Below are positions 1-10,770 of a stretch of DNA of 64,000 nucleotides, one piece after another. Position numbers and translations under genes: made by a program. Position 1 is the stretch's first letter. Each line of letters starts with the position of its first letter. A model generated the notes under the pieces. That model did not search any database. It saw only the letters and a program-made list of their open reading frames with translations, and had not been told where the DNA came from. The DNA comes from UBA5793 sp040255465 (lineage in GTDB: Bacteria > Planctomycetota > Phycisphaerae > Phycisphaerales > UBA5793), in assembly GCA_040255465.1 (NCBI GenBank), contig JBDZVA010000001.1:806001-870000 (forward strand), in the 5' to 3' direction.

Positions 1-1704
1 CCACTCGCCGATGGGAATGGCGAAGCCCATCTTCGGCCGATCGACGCACTCCTTGGGCAGGTACTTTCGCGCGATCTTGCGCAGCAGGCCCTTGCGCTCG
101 CCGTTGGGGATGAGATCATCAACGGGCATCGCCAGCACCGCGCTGGCCAGATCGCGATCGAGAAACGGGCAGCGGACTTCCAGGCCGCACGCCATGGAGG
201 CGGTGTCGGTTTTTCGCAGGAGGTCGTTGGGGAGGTAATGGAGAAGGTCGAAGTCGCGCAGCGCAAGGAGCGCATCTCGTCCGCATTCAACCGGTTCGCC
301 GCACACGGGCAGGCCCGTGAGTTCTTCGATTTCGTCGACTCGAAAGACCGACTCCATGGCAACGACTCCGAAGGTCGGGTAGTCGCGCGCCATCTCAATG
401 AGACGGCCGGCCTTGTTGAATCGAGACTTTGGATGCGCGCGATGCAGCGCCGCATCTGGCAGAGATCGAAGCCAGCGCCAGTGTCGCTGCAGGCGGCGTG
501 CGGCAAAGTATCGCTCGTATCCAATGAAGAGCTCATCGCCTCCATCTCCGGCCAGCGCGACCTTGACGTGCTGCCTCGCCGCTTTGCTGACCCAATAGGT
601 CGGCAGGATCGAAGAGTCGCCGAAGGGCTGGCCGAGCAATCCAATCAACCGGACCAGGTCCTCCGTCGGATTCATGGCGACTTCCAGCGTGTGGTGATCG
701 GTTCCGAGATGTGCCGCGACGGCTTCCGCATAGGCGGATTCGTCGTAGCGCGCATCGGGCATGCGCACCGTGAAGGTCATCAAGTCAGGTTTGTGTTGCT
801 TTGCGAAGTACGCGATCAATGAAGAATCGACACCACCGGAGAGGAAGCAGCCAATGGGTACGTCGGCTTCAAGGCGTCGGTTAACGGCCTGCTTGATCAA
901 CGATGCTGGATCGAGTCTTGACTGGTGTTCGGTCGCGAAGTGCAATCCGCTCCGAAACACACAGGGAAGTCCAGCTTGAGGTTCGAAGATGGTGTACGTG
1001 CGGGGCTCTTCGTCCGATGGTCTCCGTGCATTCTCCGGCTGGCGCGGGACATACGCCAGTTTCAAATACTCCAGCAACCACTCCTCGTGAGCAATCGCTT
1101 CGGTCGCGAACTCGCCTCGAATCCTCCCGATGGAATCAAACGAACTGGCGAACACAAGCAGGTTTCCATCGGCCAACGCGCTCCCCGCAATGCGATGCAG
1201 CGAGTAGAGAGGCTTTTCGCCGAAGGCGTCACGCGCATAAATCAGAGTCTTGCGAACATGATCCCAGATCGCCAGCGCGTACATCCCCTCGATCTGTTCG
1301 AACAGTTCTTCACCCCATTCCCGCCACCCGTGAATCAGCACCTCGGTATCACTGTGGTCCGTAACGAAGCGATGGCCCTTCGCTTCTAAACCCCTCCGCA
1401 ACTCGCGATGGTTGTAAATGCATCCGTTGAAGACGACGGCAACAAGGCCTTCGCTCTCGTCGCGCCCGTGTTCGCTGACCATCGGCTGTGCGCCATCTTT
1501 GTGATCGATGATCGACAACCGCCGATGGACGAAGGCCACCTCGGCCACGCGCTGCTGGCCCTGCTCATCCGTGAACGTCACCCGATCACGAAACCGCCCC
1601 GCCCCATCTGGCCCGCGGTAGGCAATCCGCGCATCAATCGCATCAAGCCATTCATCGGGAATGGGCTGGCCATCGGTGCGCAGGATGCCGCCAATGCCGC
1701 ACAT
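1..1704 (-). CDS. asnB: Asparagine synthetase, glutamine-hydrolysing (partial, 3' end off the left edge)
   Basis: Makes asparagine from aspartate, ATP and glutamine in the cytoplasm. Translating the minus strand from the ATG at 1704 gives 568 codons without a stop. It begins MCGIGGI, so Cys2 is the Ntn-type glutaminase nucleophile once Met1 is removed. The glutaminase half continues with a YRGPDG motif and FNGCIYNHREL, where the family usually has FNGEIYNH. The synthetase half has the PP-loop FLSGGVDSSLIA near residue 285-296 and later AGDGGDELFIGYERY. The family is about 600-650 aa, so only the last tens of residues are missing. There is no Shine-Dalgarno, but a TAGGAT box ends 6 nt before the ATG, so the mRNA may be leaderless. 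It lies downstream of aspS on the same strand but is separated from it by a hairpin-bearing repeat, so it is probably transcribed separately. Confidence 0.93.
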   Translation of the reverse strand, partial: MCGIGGILRTDGQPIPDEWLDAIDARIAYRGPDGAGRFRDRVTFTDEQGQQRVAEVAFVHRRLSIIDHKDGAQPMVSEHGRDESEGLVAVVFNGCIYNHRELRRGLEAKGHRFVTDHSDTEVLIHGWREWGEELFEQIEGMYALAIWDHVRKTLIYARDAFGEKPLYSLHRIAGSALADGNLLVFASSFDSIGRIRGEFATEAIAHEEWLLEYLKLAYVPRQPENARRPSDEEPRTYTIFEPQAGLPCVFRSGLHFATEHQSRLDPASLIKQAVNRRLEADVPIGCFLSGGVDSSLIAYFAKQHKPDLMTFTVRMPDARYDESAYAEAVAAHLGTDHHTLEVAMNPTEDLVRLIGLLGQPFGDSSILPTYWVSKAARQHVKVALAGDGGDELFIGYERYFAARRLQRHWRWLRSLPDAALHRAHPKSRFNKAGRLIEMARDYPTFGVVAMESVFRVDEIEELTGLPVCGEPVECGRDALLALRDFDLLHYLPNDLLRKTDTASMACGLEVRCPFLDRDLASAVLAMPVDDLIPNGERKGLLRKIARKYLPKECVDRPKMGFAIPIGEW

Positions 1705-1710
1705 GGGAAG

Positions 1711-1716
1711 ATCCTA
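1711..1716 (-). promoter_or_regulatory. -10-like box of asnB
   Basis: TAGGAT on the minus strand, ending 6 nt before the asnB ATG. A start site about 6-7 nt downstream would make a leaderless mRNA. No convincing -35 hexamer is visible. The box lies inside the repeat at 1711-1818. Confidence 0.4.
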
Positions 1717-1759
1717 GGGACTAGGCATTAGGCACTCGGCACTCGTGAGAGACACAGAG

Positions 1760-1779
1760 CAGGGCGACTTGTCGCCCTG
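1760..1779. terminator. Perfect hairpin, possible aspS terminator
   Basis: CAGGGCGAC-TT-GTCGCCCTG, a 9-bp stem with a 2-nt spacer, 37-56 nt beyond the aspS stop on the minus strand. No U-run follows, so a repeat-borne hairpin is as likely as a true intrinsic terminator. Confidence 0.4.
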
Positions 1780-1815
1780 TCCGAACCCTAGTGCCTGGTG
1801 CTTAGTCCCAAGTGC

Positions 1816-3588
1816 CTATGCCTTCTCCCCCTTCAACAGCAGGCTCAACTCATCCAGCTGCTTCGGGTCGACCGCCGAGGGCGCCTGCATCATGAGGTCC
1901 GCGCCGGTCTGCGTCTTGGGGAAGGCGATGACGTCGCGGATGTTGTCCGTCTTGCACAGGAGCATGATGAGGCGATCCAGGCCCAGGGCGAATCCGCCCA
2001 GCGGCGGGCAGCCGTAGGACATCGCGTCGATGAGGAAGCCGAAGCGGTCCTTGGCTTCTTCATCGGAGATGTTGAGCAGTTGGAAGATCTTCTGCTGCAC
2101 CTCGGGCTGGTGGATACGGATCGAGCCGCTGAGCATCTCGTGGCCATTGATGATGAAGTCGTAGGTCTGGGCCGTGATCTTGTGCGGATCGGTCTCGAGC
2201 AGATGGAGTTGCTCAGGCCGCGGGGCGCAGAACGGGTGATGGGCGCTGTCCCACCGCTGATCTTCCTCGTTCCACAGGAAAAGCGGGAAGTCGACAACCC
2301 AGAACATCGACCACGCACTCTCGTTGGCCAGTTTGAGTTCGTTGCCGAGTTTGCGGCGAAGTTCGCCCAGCACGCGGTTGGCCACATCCACCTTGTCCGC
2401 GGCGAAACAAATCAAGTCACCCTCATTCGCGCCCAGAGAGGCGATGAGTTCCGGCGCCACGGCTTCAACAAACTTGGCAATCCCCCCTTCGAGTTTGCCT
2501 CCTGCCATGACCTTCGTCGTCGGCAGGCCTCCAGCGCCGAATTGCTTGACCCACTCACCAAGCGCATCAGTCTGTTTGCGCGAGAACGACGCCGCGCCGG
2601 GCACGGCAATGGCCTTCACCACGCCGCCCGCCTCGATGGCAGTCGAGAACACGCGGAAATCGCACTTCTTCGTGATCGCAGTGATGTCGTAAAGTTTCAC
2701 GCCATAGCGCAGGTCCGGCTTGTCGCTGCCGTAGGTGTTCATGACTTCGTCGAACGTCAGGCGCGGAATCTCGGCGATTTCAAGGCCGAGGAGTTCCTTC
2801 CACACGGCCCGGATGACCTGCTCGAACGCAGCGAAGATGTCGTCCTGTTCGACGAACGCCATCTCGACGTCCAGTTGCGTGAACTCCGGCTGACGGTCAA
2901 AGCGCAGGTTCTCATCGCGGAAACATTTCACGATCTGGAAGTAGCGGTCGAATCCTGACATCATCAGGATCTGCTTGAGAATCTGCGGGCTCTGCGGCAG
3001 CGCATAAAACGTGCGCGGCATCAACCGGCACGGCACGAGGAAGTCACGCGCGCCTTCAGGCGTGCTCTTGCAAAGCACCGGCGTCTCGATCTCGCAGAAA
3101 CCCATTTCCGTCATCGTGTTGCGGATTGTCTGCGTGACCTTGTGGCGCGTGCGGATGATCTCCTGCATGCGCGGCCGGCGCAGGTCGATGTAGCGGTAGC
3201 GCAGTCGAGAGTCTTCCGACACCGAGCCGGTGTCCTCGTGCACCTCATCGGGCAGGATCGGCGGCTTGGCGCACTTGTTGAGCCGCTCGGTCTTGCTCAC
3301 CACGATCTCGATCTCGCCGGTGGGGATCTTCGCGTTGACGCTCTGCCGCTTGACGACCTTGCCCTGCGCGGCGATCACGTCTTCGCGCCGGAACGAAGCG
3401 GCCAGTTCGTACATCTCTTTCCCCTGGTCGGGGTCGAAGACCAGTTGCGTGACGCCGGTGTGGTCGCGGACGTCAATGAAGATCAGGCTGCCGTGGTGGC
3501 GATAGGAATCGACCCACCCGTTGAGCGTGACGGTCCGTCCGGCCTCGGTGGCGCGTAATTCGCCGCATTTGTTGGTTCGTTTGAGCAT
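1816..3588 (-). CDS. aspS: Aspartyl-tRNA synthetase
   Basis: Charges tRNA-Asp (and perhaps tRNA-Asn) with aspartate. The 590-aa product from the ATG at 3588 has the usual bacterial AspRS length and order: N-terminal OB anticodon-binding domain (MLKRTNKCGELRA, GWVDSYRHHGSLIFIDVRD), class II motif 2 with FRDENLRFDRQPEFTQLD near residue 220, an inserted GAD domain around 290-430, and motif 3 GFALGLDRLIMLL near 530. The reading frame is open further upstream to 3783, but that extension (MPKTDVSCCC...) is encoded by the intergenic repeat and is rejected. The ATG has no Shine-Dalgarno but has TACCAT ending 7 nt before it. The presence of asnB next door does not settle whether the enzyme is discriminating. 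Confidence 0.96.
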   Translation of the reverse strand: MLKRTNKCGELRATEAGRTVTLNGWVDSYRHHGSLIFIDVRDHTGVTQLVFDPDQGKEMYELAASFRREDVIAAQGKVVKRQSVNAKIPTGEIEIVVSKTERLNKCAKPPILPDEVHEDTGSVSEDSRLRYRYIDLRRPRMQEIIRTRHKVTQTIRNTMTEMGFCEIETPVLCKSTPEGARDFLVPCRLMPRTFYALPQSPQILKQILMMSGFDRYFQIVKCFRDENLRFDRQPEFTQLDVEMAFVEQDDIFAAFEQVIRAVWKELLGLEIAEIPRLTFDEVMNTYGSDKPDLRYGVKLYDITAITKKCDFRVFSTAIEAGGVVKAIAVPGAASFSRKQTDALGEWVKQFGAGGLPTTKVMAGGKLEGGIAKFVEAVAPELIASLGANEGDLICFAADKVDVANRVLGELRRKLGNELKLANESAWSMFWVVDFPLFLWNEEDQRWDSAHHPFCAPRPEQLHLLETDPHKITAQTYDFIINGHEMLSGSIRIHQPEVQQKIFQLLNISDEEAKDRFGFLIDAMSYGCPPLGGFALGLDRLIMLLCKTDNIRDVIAFPKTQTGADLMMQAPSAVDPKQLDELSLLLKGEKA

Positions 3589-3595
3589 GGCGGAG

Positions 3596-3601
3596 ATGGT
3601 A
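3596..3601 (-). promoter_or_regulatory. -10-like box of aspS
   Basis: TACCAT on the minus strand ends 7 nt before the aspS ATG. The dnaE start has the same hexamer with the same spacing. Suggests a leaderless aspS mRNA. Confidence 0.45.
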
Positions 3602-3663
3602 CGCGCCGCGCGGAGGCTTTGCACGAGGAAAAGAACCGCGTTCGGGCGTGTCAGACGGAGCGG

Positions 3664-3828
3664 CAGCCGGTAGGTCAGGTGGAACCTGACAATTGGGCGT
3701 GTGTTGGAGCAGTTTTGTAGGTCAGGTCGAGACCTGACAATACCGCGCGGTCTGCAGCAACACGAAACGTCGGTTTTTGGCATCCGCGCGAGCGCAATGC
3801 TGTCAGGTCCTGACCTGACCTACGCGCT
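3664..3828. repeat. Palindrome-ended repeat element, copy 1
   Basis: Left end GTAGGTCAGGT (3670-3680) and right end ACCTGACCTAC (3813-3823) are perfect 11-bp inverted repeats around about 130 bp. Inside are two more hairpins, GTCAGGT-GGA-ACCTGAC and GTCAGGT-CGAG-ACCTGAC. No protein is encoded. This looks like a MITE- or REP-like non-autonomous element. A second copy follows at 5212, just beyond the next gene. Confidence 0.75.
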
Positions 3829-3834
3829 AACCCC

Positions 3835-3840
3835 TATGCT
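3835..3840 (+). promoter_or_regulatory. -10-like box before the gene at 3850
   Basis: TATGCT ends 9 nt before the TTG start at 3850. It supports the TTG as a leaderless start, since no Shine-Dalgarno is present. Confidence 0.3.
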
Positions 3841-3849
3841 TCCGTCGAT

Positions 3850-5205
3850 TTGACCCAACCCCATCAACGCGACTGGAACCTGACCCGAGATGAGTTCGCC
3901 GACGCCCTGCGCAAGGGCCTCGGCCGGGCGTTGCTGCACGTGCGCCAACATGGTGCGGCAGGCCGGCTCGATCTGATCATCGATGCGTGCGCGACGGACC
4001 AGCGCTACGACTCGCAATGCGAGACACGCCGCCACGTGTACCTGTATAAAATCGCGGATGCGTCGGTTCAGGCGACGACGGTTCGGGATCAACTTATCGC
4101 GTTGGTTCGATCGTCGGCCGACGAAGCCGACATCTGGAACGCGCTCGCAGTGCTGGCATGGATGGCGCGATGCGGCGACCCGGCGGCACTTGCGGCGGTG
4201 CGTGAGCGATTCGAGCGCGATGCCGTCCGAGGGTCTCATGACAGCGGTGATGAGATGATGATCGCCGAACCAATCGCCGGGCTTCTCCGCGTGGCCCGGG
4301 CGTTTGCAGACGAGTTCGAATCGGACACACGCTGGATTCCACTCTCGTGGTTGAATGATGCTGCCGAACTGGATGGGGAAACCGAAGTTCGCCAGGCGCT
4401 GACTGATGCCGCCAGGAGCGACGAGCGCATCGCGGCATTCCTCAATCTGGCGACTCAGCCGCCCGAGACTCTCTACGACTTCTCCGACACGACTCCCGAG
4501 GAAGATGGACTGCTGCCGGATGTCATGGAGTACGTTTTCGATTCCGCCGATCCGCCCGCAGACTTCTACAAGGCGCGGTTTCGCGCCTGGCGCTGGGCGG
4601 ATCGCGCAACGGAGGAGCAACGTCTCGCTGCTGCTCGCGCCATCGCTACGGAGGAAGACCCCGAGCGTGTCGCCCTTCTCTGCAGCGTTTTTCGGTATCC
4701 GAAGCCGCCGTTTCCTCTTGATGTCGGGTTGCTCATCGATAAAGCGCGAGCCTCTACTGACGCGCGTGAGCGACATGGCCTGCTGCGCATCCTCGAACCT
4801 CACGAAGACATTCGTGTGCGCGAGCTGGCGTTTGAGCTACTTGATCGCCACGGCCCGGATTCTGACATTCTCAGTCTGTTCATTGCCAACTACCGCCGCG
4901 GTGACGGCTCTTTGCTGTTGCGAGCACTGGCCAGCCGTCCACTGGAGGACTTTGAGCAGGAGTTTGACGACCTCCACGGCATGGCCATGGCGATCTCCAA
5001 GATCTTCGAAGACAAATCGCGCGCCGATGGCAGCGATTCGCTACTCTGGGCATACGAGCATACCCCATGCTCGATGTGCCGCAGAGACATCGTCGATTCG
5101 CTGATTCGTATGCGGGCCGCGCCGGAGTGGCTGTTGCAGGAGTGTCTGTACGACTGTGTGGACGAAACGCGTGCACTGGTCGGCAAGGCGATTGAACGCG
5201 AGTGA
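3850..5205 (+). CDS. Hypothetical helical-repeat (HEAT/ARM-like) protein
   Basis: I do not recognise this 451-aa protein as a named family. It is soluble, acidic, and rich in Ala, Leu, Arg, Asp and Glu, with successive amphipathic helices (for example ADIWNALAVLAWMARCGD, DARERHGLLRILEPHEDI, IRVRELAFELLDRHGPD) as in HEAT or armadillo-like solenoids. There is no signal peptide or membrane segment. The C-terminus has a CSMCRRD segment. The start is TTG at 3850; an ATG at 3836 is out of frame. The gene stands alone between two copies of the same repeat element, the second starting 6 nt after its stop, so it may have been moved or bracketed by the repeats. Function unknown; a scaffold or repair-associated solenoid is possible but not shown. 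Confidence 0.75.
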   Translation: MTQPHQRDWNLTRDEFADALRKGLGRALLHVRQHGAAGRLDLIIDACATDQRYDSQCETRRHVYLYKIADASVQATTVRDQLIALVRSSADEADIWNALAVLAWMARCGDPAALAAVRERFERDAVRGSHDSGDEMMIAEPIAGLLRVARAFADEFESDTRWIPLSWLNDAAELDGETEVRQALTDAARSDERIAAFLNLATQPPETLYDFSDTTPEEDGLLPDVMEYVFDSADPPADFYKARFRAWRWADRATEEQRLAAARAIATEEDPERVALLCSVFRYPKPPFPLDVGLLIDKARASTDARERHGLLRILEPHEDIRVRELAFELLDRHGPDSDILSLFIANYRRGDGSLLLRALASRPLEDFEQEFDDLHGMAMAISKIFEDKSRADGSDSLLWAYEHTPCSMCRRDIVDSLIRMRAAPEWLLQECLYDCVDETRALVGKAIERE

Positions 5206-5211
5206 TCTCAC

Positions 5212-5410
5212 CAGCCGGTAGGTCAGGTGGAACCTGACAATTGGGCGTGTGTTGGAGCAGCGAGTGGCCGGCGTCGCTCGGGTGGAGGGAGATGTCGAGT
5301 CTTGTAGGTCAGGTCGAGACCTGACAATGCCGCGCGGTCTGCAGCAACACGAAACGTCGGTTTTTGGCATCCGCGCGAGCGCAATGCTGTCACATCCTGA
5401 CCTGCGCGCT
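5212..5410. repeat. Palindrome-ended repeat element, copy 2
   Basis: The first 49 bp (5212-5260) are identical to 3664-3712. Then comes a 41-bp stretch absent from copy 1 (5261-5301). Then 5302-5410 matches 3715 onward with only a few substitutions. The right end is degenerate (TCACATCCTGACCTG), so the terminal inverted repeat is no longer intact. Confidence 0.75.
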
Positions 5411-5418
5411 GGGTGAGA

Positions 5419-5480
5419 TTAGTTGGGCGTGTGTCGGAGCAGCAGGTAGCCTGCGTTGCTCGGAGGTAGGGTCGTGTTGA
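5419..5480. repeat. Partial third copy of the repeat element
   Basis: GTTGGGCGTGTGTCGGAGCAG followed by a degenerate version of the 41-bp segment that is specific to copy 2 (CGGAGGTAGGGTCGTGTTGAG against CGGGTGGAGGGAGATGTCGAG). It shows the family varies in a modular way. Between here and 5676 I see no gene or clear signal. Confidence 0.55.
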
Positions 5481-5676
5481 GGCGATGCGAAACCCACCGG
5501 GCTGGGGTCGCGGGCGTGGCGCCCGACTCCGCTCTCCGGACAACACGGCTCCCTCACCCTTCGAGCGGCCCGTGTCCCAACGCCGGTCGCCGCCCGACTC
5601 AAACCCGATCCAACGGCTTCCTCCTCGCCTCTGCCCGGGCCGCCCCGTTCCCGCCTTGGCATTCACTCCCATGCCT

Positions 5677-5790
5677 CTCTCTGCGTTCTCTGCGATCTCT
5701 GCGGTGAATTGCCTTTCTCCCGCCTTCCCACCCAATCCAATCGACTCTTCGTGCATTCTTTGTGCTTTCGTGTCCTTCGTGGTGAAAAAC
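5677..5790. repeat. Two low-complexity dispersed repeat modules (GCAGAGA type and CACGAAG type)
   Basis: On the minus strand, 5708-5677 reads TTCACCGCAGAGATCGCAGA and 5790-5747 reads CACCACGAAGGACACGAAAG, with the motif repeated at about 9-10 nt. Translated, they give the peptides FTAEIAENAER and FTTKDTKAQRM, which are well known as spurious ORF products in many bacterial genomes. They are intergenic repeats, not genes. Confidence 0.7.
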
Positions 5791-6335
5791 TTCGCCTCCC
5801 GCACACACACGCACCATCTAAACTGCATCCCGTGCGCCGAGTTTTTGAAAACGCAAAAAAGTTGACCAAAACTCAAAATCACCCCCCTCAGAAAAATGAA
5901 AATCGATCAAAATTCCTGATTCCTTCCGCACAGAGGCGCTCATTTACACGGAAGCGCTCGCAAGCGCGCACCCGCGCTCAAAAATCGCGCACAGAAGCGC
6001 TCTGGCGCGCATGAAAAGTTCCCAACACGGTGCATCTCCGTGTTGGCACGCATTTTGCGTTGCACATTTTTCGCAATCGCGCCTCACGCCGCGCCGCACG
6101 CGAAATTTTTCGCGCGACCGCCTCACGACCGACTCACCTCAATGGCCGTGGCGCGTTGCAATGCGACGCGCCCGCGCACACCCGCGCACGCCATTCTCTA
6201 TAGGTAGACATGCTTTTCAATCTCCCACAACCCGAATCGCCAATGACACCCCAACCAGACCGAAGCGCCAGCGAGGACGAACTGCCTCACCCCATCATCC
6301 CATCACCCCCTCACCCACTCGACCGCCCACGACGA
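5791..6335. other. Non-coding stretch with alternating A/T runs and CpG-rich blocks
   Basis: No credible gene on either strand. A/T runs recur inside GCGC-rich DNA: CGCGAAATTTTTCGCG (6099-6114, an inverted repeat), ACATTTTTCGCAATCGCG and ACGCATTTTGCGTTGC. The texture differs from flanking genes and from the repeats before it. From about 6235 the DNA becomes a C-rich, CCCCAT-like low-complexity tract. It lies between two convergent genes, so it could hold a transcription end, a small RNA or a protein-binding region. Confidence 0.4.
6022..6046. other. Perfect 9-bp hairpin in the non-coding stretch
   Basis: CCAACACGG-TGCATCT-CCGTGTTGG, followed on the plus strand by CACGCATTTTGCG. It could be an RNA hairpin or terminator-like element. 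The nearest upstream plus-strand gene ends about 800 nt earlier, so it more likely belongs to an unannotated transcript. Confidence 0.35.
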
Positions 6336-6788
6336 TCAGTCCAGCGTGGCCGCCTCACCTGTCTCGAACGGGTCGTAGAGCAGTTCGACCTTCGGCACGG
6401 CGTTGCGGTTCCACTTCAATTCCACGTCGTAGGGTTGCTGGCCCTGGACCGTTTCCATCTCGAGGACGTGTGCAACGACGGGCCGCAAGGCGCCGAGGAA
6501 CTGCGGGATATTCACGCCCATGAAGACGTCGGGCAGGCCTTCAAACTTGGTCATCATCGTGGACCAGACGCGCTGGACGCCGCGCGGATTGGCACGGTTC
6601 ATGTGTTCCAGTGTCACCGCCGCCTGAATGAGGCCCTGGTAGAAGCGAGCCTTGCGGCCGGCCGTGTTCTTCCAGATCTCCTCCCAGGCCTCGTGGGCGT
6701 CGAAGAACTCGCCATGGTTGAAAAGATCGATGCCTTCATGGAAGAATCGCTTCTCTTCAGCGGGGTCATAGGGGGCGTAGGCGGGCAT
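6336..6788 (-). CDS. DUF309-family protein
   Basis: A 150-aa soluble protein with the DUF309 signature: FHEGIDLFNHGEFFDAHEAWEEIW near residues 16-39 and then FYQGLIQAAVTLEHM. The conserved FxxHExxE and YQG positions are present. The biochemical function of DUF309 is not known to me; the conserved His and Glu residues suggest a helical bundle. The start ATG (6788) shares its A with the TGA stop of the upstream lipoprotein gene (TGATG), so the two are translationally coupled and form an operon. Confidence 0.88.
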   Translation of the reverse strand: MPAYAPYDPAEEKRFFHEGIDLFNHGEFFDAHEAWEEIWKNTAGRKARFYQGLIQAAVTLEHMNRANPRGVQRVWSTMMTKFEGLPDVFMGVNIPQFLGALRPVVAHVLEMETVQGQQPYDVELKWNRNAVPKVELLYDPFETGEAATLD

Positions 6789-7621
6789 CAGTTCGCGATG
6801 CTCTCCATGGCCCGCACGATCGCGGGTTGGTTGACCGAATCGCGGGCGCGGAGGGCGGCGGTGAACGAGTTGAATATCCCGACGTGCACGTAGTACAGCG
6901 TTTCGCCGCGATCACCCCTGCCTGCGGTGATGCTGGCTGGTCCGAGTTGGGAGGCGGCGGGGGAGTTCTGAAAGTCCCTGACCATCGATTCAGCATTTGA
7001 TCGACCCGCGAAGACGCCCAATTGAAGCGTGAAGCCATTGGACTTGAGTTCACGATCAACCTTTGTCTGGAAGGCGGCCTCCCGTGAGGCCCCGCGAGCC
7101 AGCAGGAACTGCATGCGTGCCTGCCCGGTCAGATTCGCTTCCTTGTACGCCAGCCCGGCGCGATACGCCGCCTCGGCTTTCTCCTGACCCTTGAGGCGCT
7201 CGGCAGCATCCTTGAAATGCGTTGCCGCTTCGCGGAAGTTTCCCCGTTCCATATCCGCAAGCCCGAGCGTGCCGGCAGCGCGACCGGCCACGGCGGGGTC
7301 AGGAGCGTGCGTGAGCGGGCCGAGGTAGCGGTCGACGCTCAGGTAGTTCTGCATCCGATAGGCGCTGAGCCCGGCGAGATACGACGCCTGATCGCGCGTC
7401 GCGAGGTCGCCGCGGCGTGAGAGCGTCACGGCGCCGTCATAGGCCTGCTGGAAACGGCCCGCATCGTAGTCCGCTGTGATCGTCGCCAGGCTCGGGCCGC
7501 CCGTGGCGCCGGCCCCCGTGCCCGATGACGCACAGCCGGCCAGGCCCAGCGTCCAGACGGCGAGCAGCGCCAGCGCACCAAGCACGCCGATGCGTTGAGA
7601 ACTGGGGTGGATGCGTTGCAC
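6788..7621 (-). CDS. Lipoprotein with tetratricopeptide-like region and C-terminal SPOR domain
   Basis: A 277-aa product from the GTG at 7621. This start is chosen because AGGAGG lies 6 nt upstream; ATG codons at 7660 and 7651 in frame lack a ribosome site and would give an over-long signal. The signal peptide ends in a lipobox (LGLAGC, Cys about residue 30). A TPR-like region follows (DYDAGRFQQAYDGAVTLSRR, YLAGLSAYRMQNYLS, AAYRAGLAYKEANLTG). The C-terminal part (FTLQLGVFAGRSNAESMVRD ... LYYVHVGIFNSFTAALRARD) is a SPOR-type module, which in known proteins binds denuded septal peptidoglycan. A role at the cell envelope or division site is inferred. Coupled to the DUF309 gene and divergent from purL. 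Confidence 0.8.
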   Translation of the reverse strand: MQRIHPSSQRIGVLGALALLAVWTLGLAGCASSGTGAGATGGPSLATITADYDAGRFQQAYDGAVTLSRRGDLATRDQASYLAGLSAYRMQNYLSVDRYLGPLTHAPDPAVAGRAAGTLGLADMERGNFREAATHFKDAAERLKGQEKAEAAYRAGLAYKEANLTGQARMQFLLARGASREAAFQTKVDRELKSNGFTLQLGVFAGRSNAESMVRDFQNSPAASQLGPASITAGRGDRGETLYYVHVGIFNSFTAALRARDSVNQPAIVRAMESIAN

Positions 7622-7823
7622 CGAGAACCTCCTGCTCGCAGTGAGCGTCATTTTCGCCATTCTCGCGGGGGACGATAGGTTCGGGCAGCGGCACGACAAG
7701 CGGGCGATCGCCTGTGTCCCGATTGCCGACGCGCACGACTACAATGGGCCGACAGGCCGAGCGGCAGACGAAACAGCTCGCCGAACCGGCCGCCAGACCA
7801 TCCACACCCCCGTTGGAGCAAGC

Positions 7824-10760
<2,937 letters not shown>

Positions 10761-10770
10761 CGGCGCACCG

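Larger units (their letters stand above)
1711..1818. repeat. Palindromic intergenic repeat between aspS and asnB
   Basis: Degenerate copies of an AGTGCC/GGCACT unit are arranged as two inverted arms (about 1714-1742 and 1788-1815) around a perfect 9-bp hairpin. The right arm runs into the aspS stop codon (TAG at 1818-1816). The arrangement resembles a mobile or REP-like intergenic element rather than coding DNA. Confidence 0.6.

Noticed and set aside
3589..3783. N-terminal extension of aspS by 65 codons
   Set aside because: Encoded by the repeat element and upstream DNA; AspRS normally begins at the ATG at 3588, which also gives the right protein length.
3664..5480. CRISPR-like repeat array
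   Set aside because: Two long copies and one partial copy of an element with a gene between, not short regularly spaced repeats with unique spacers; no cas genes.
5223..5882. Minus-strand frame of 219 codons giving FTTKDTKAQRM and FTAEIAENAER peptides
   Set aside because: These peptides are translations of dispersed intergenic repeats, and the frame has no conserved domain.
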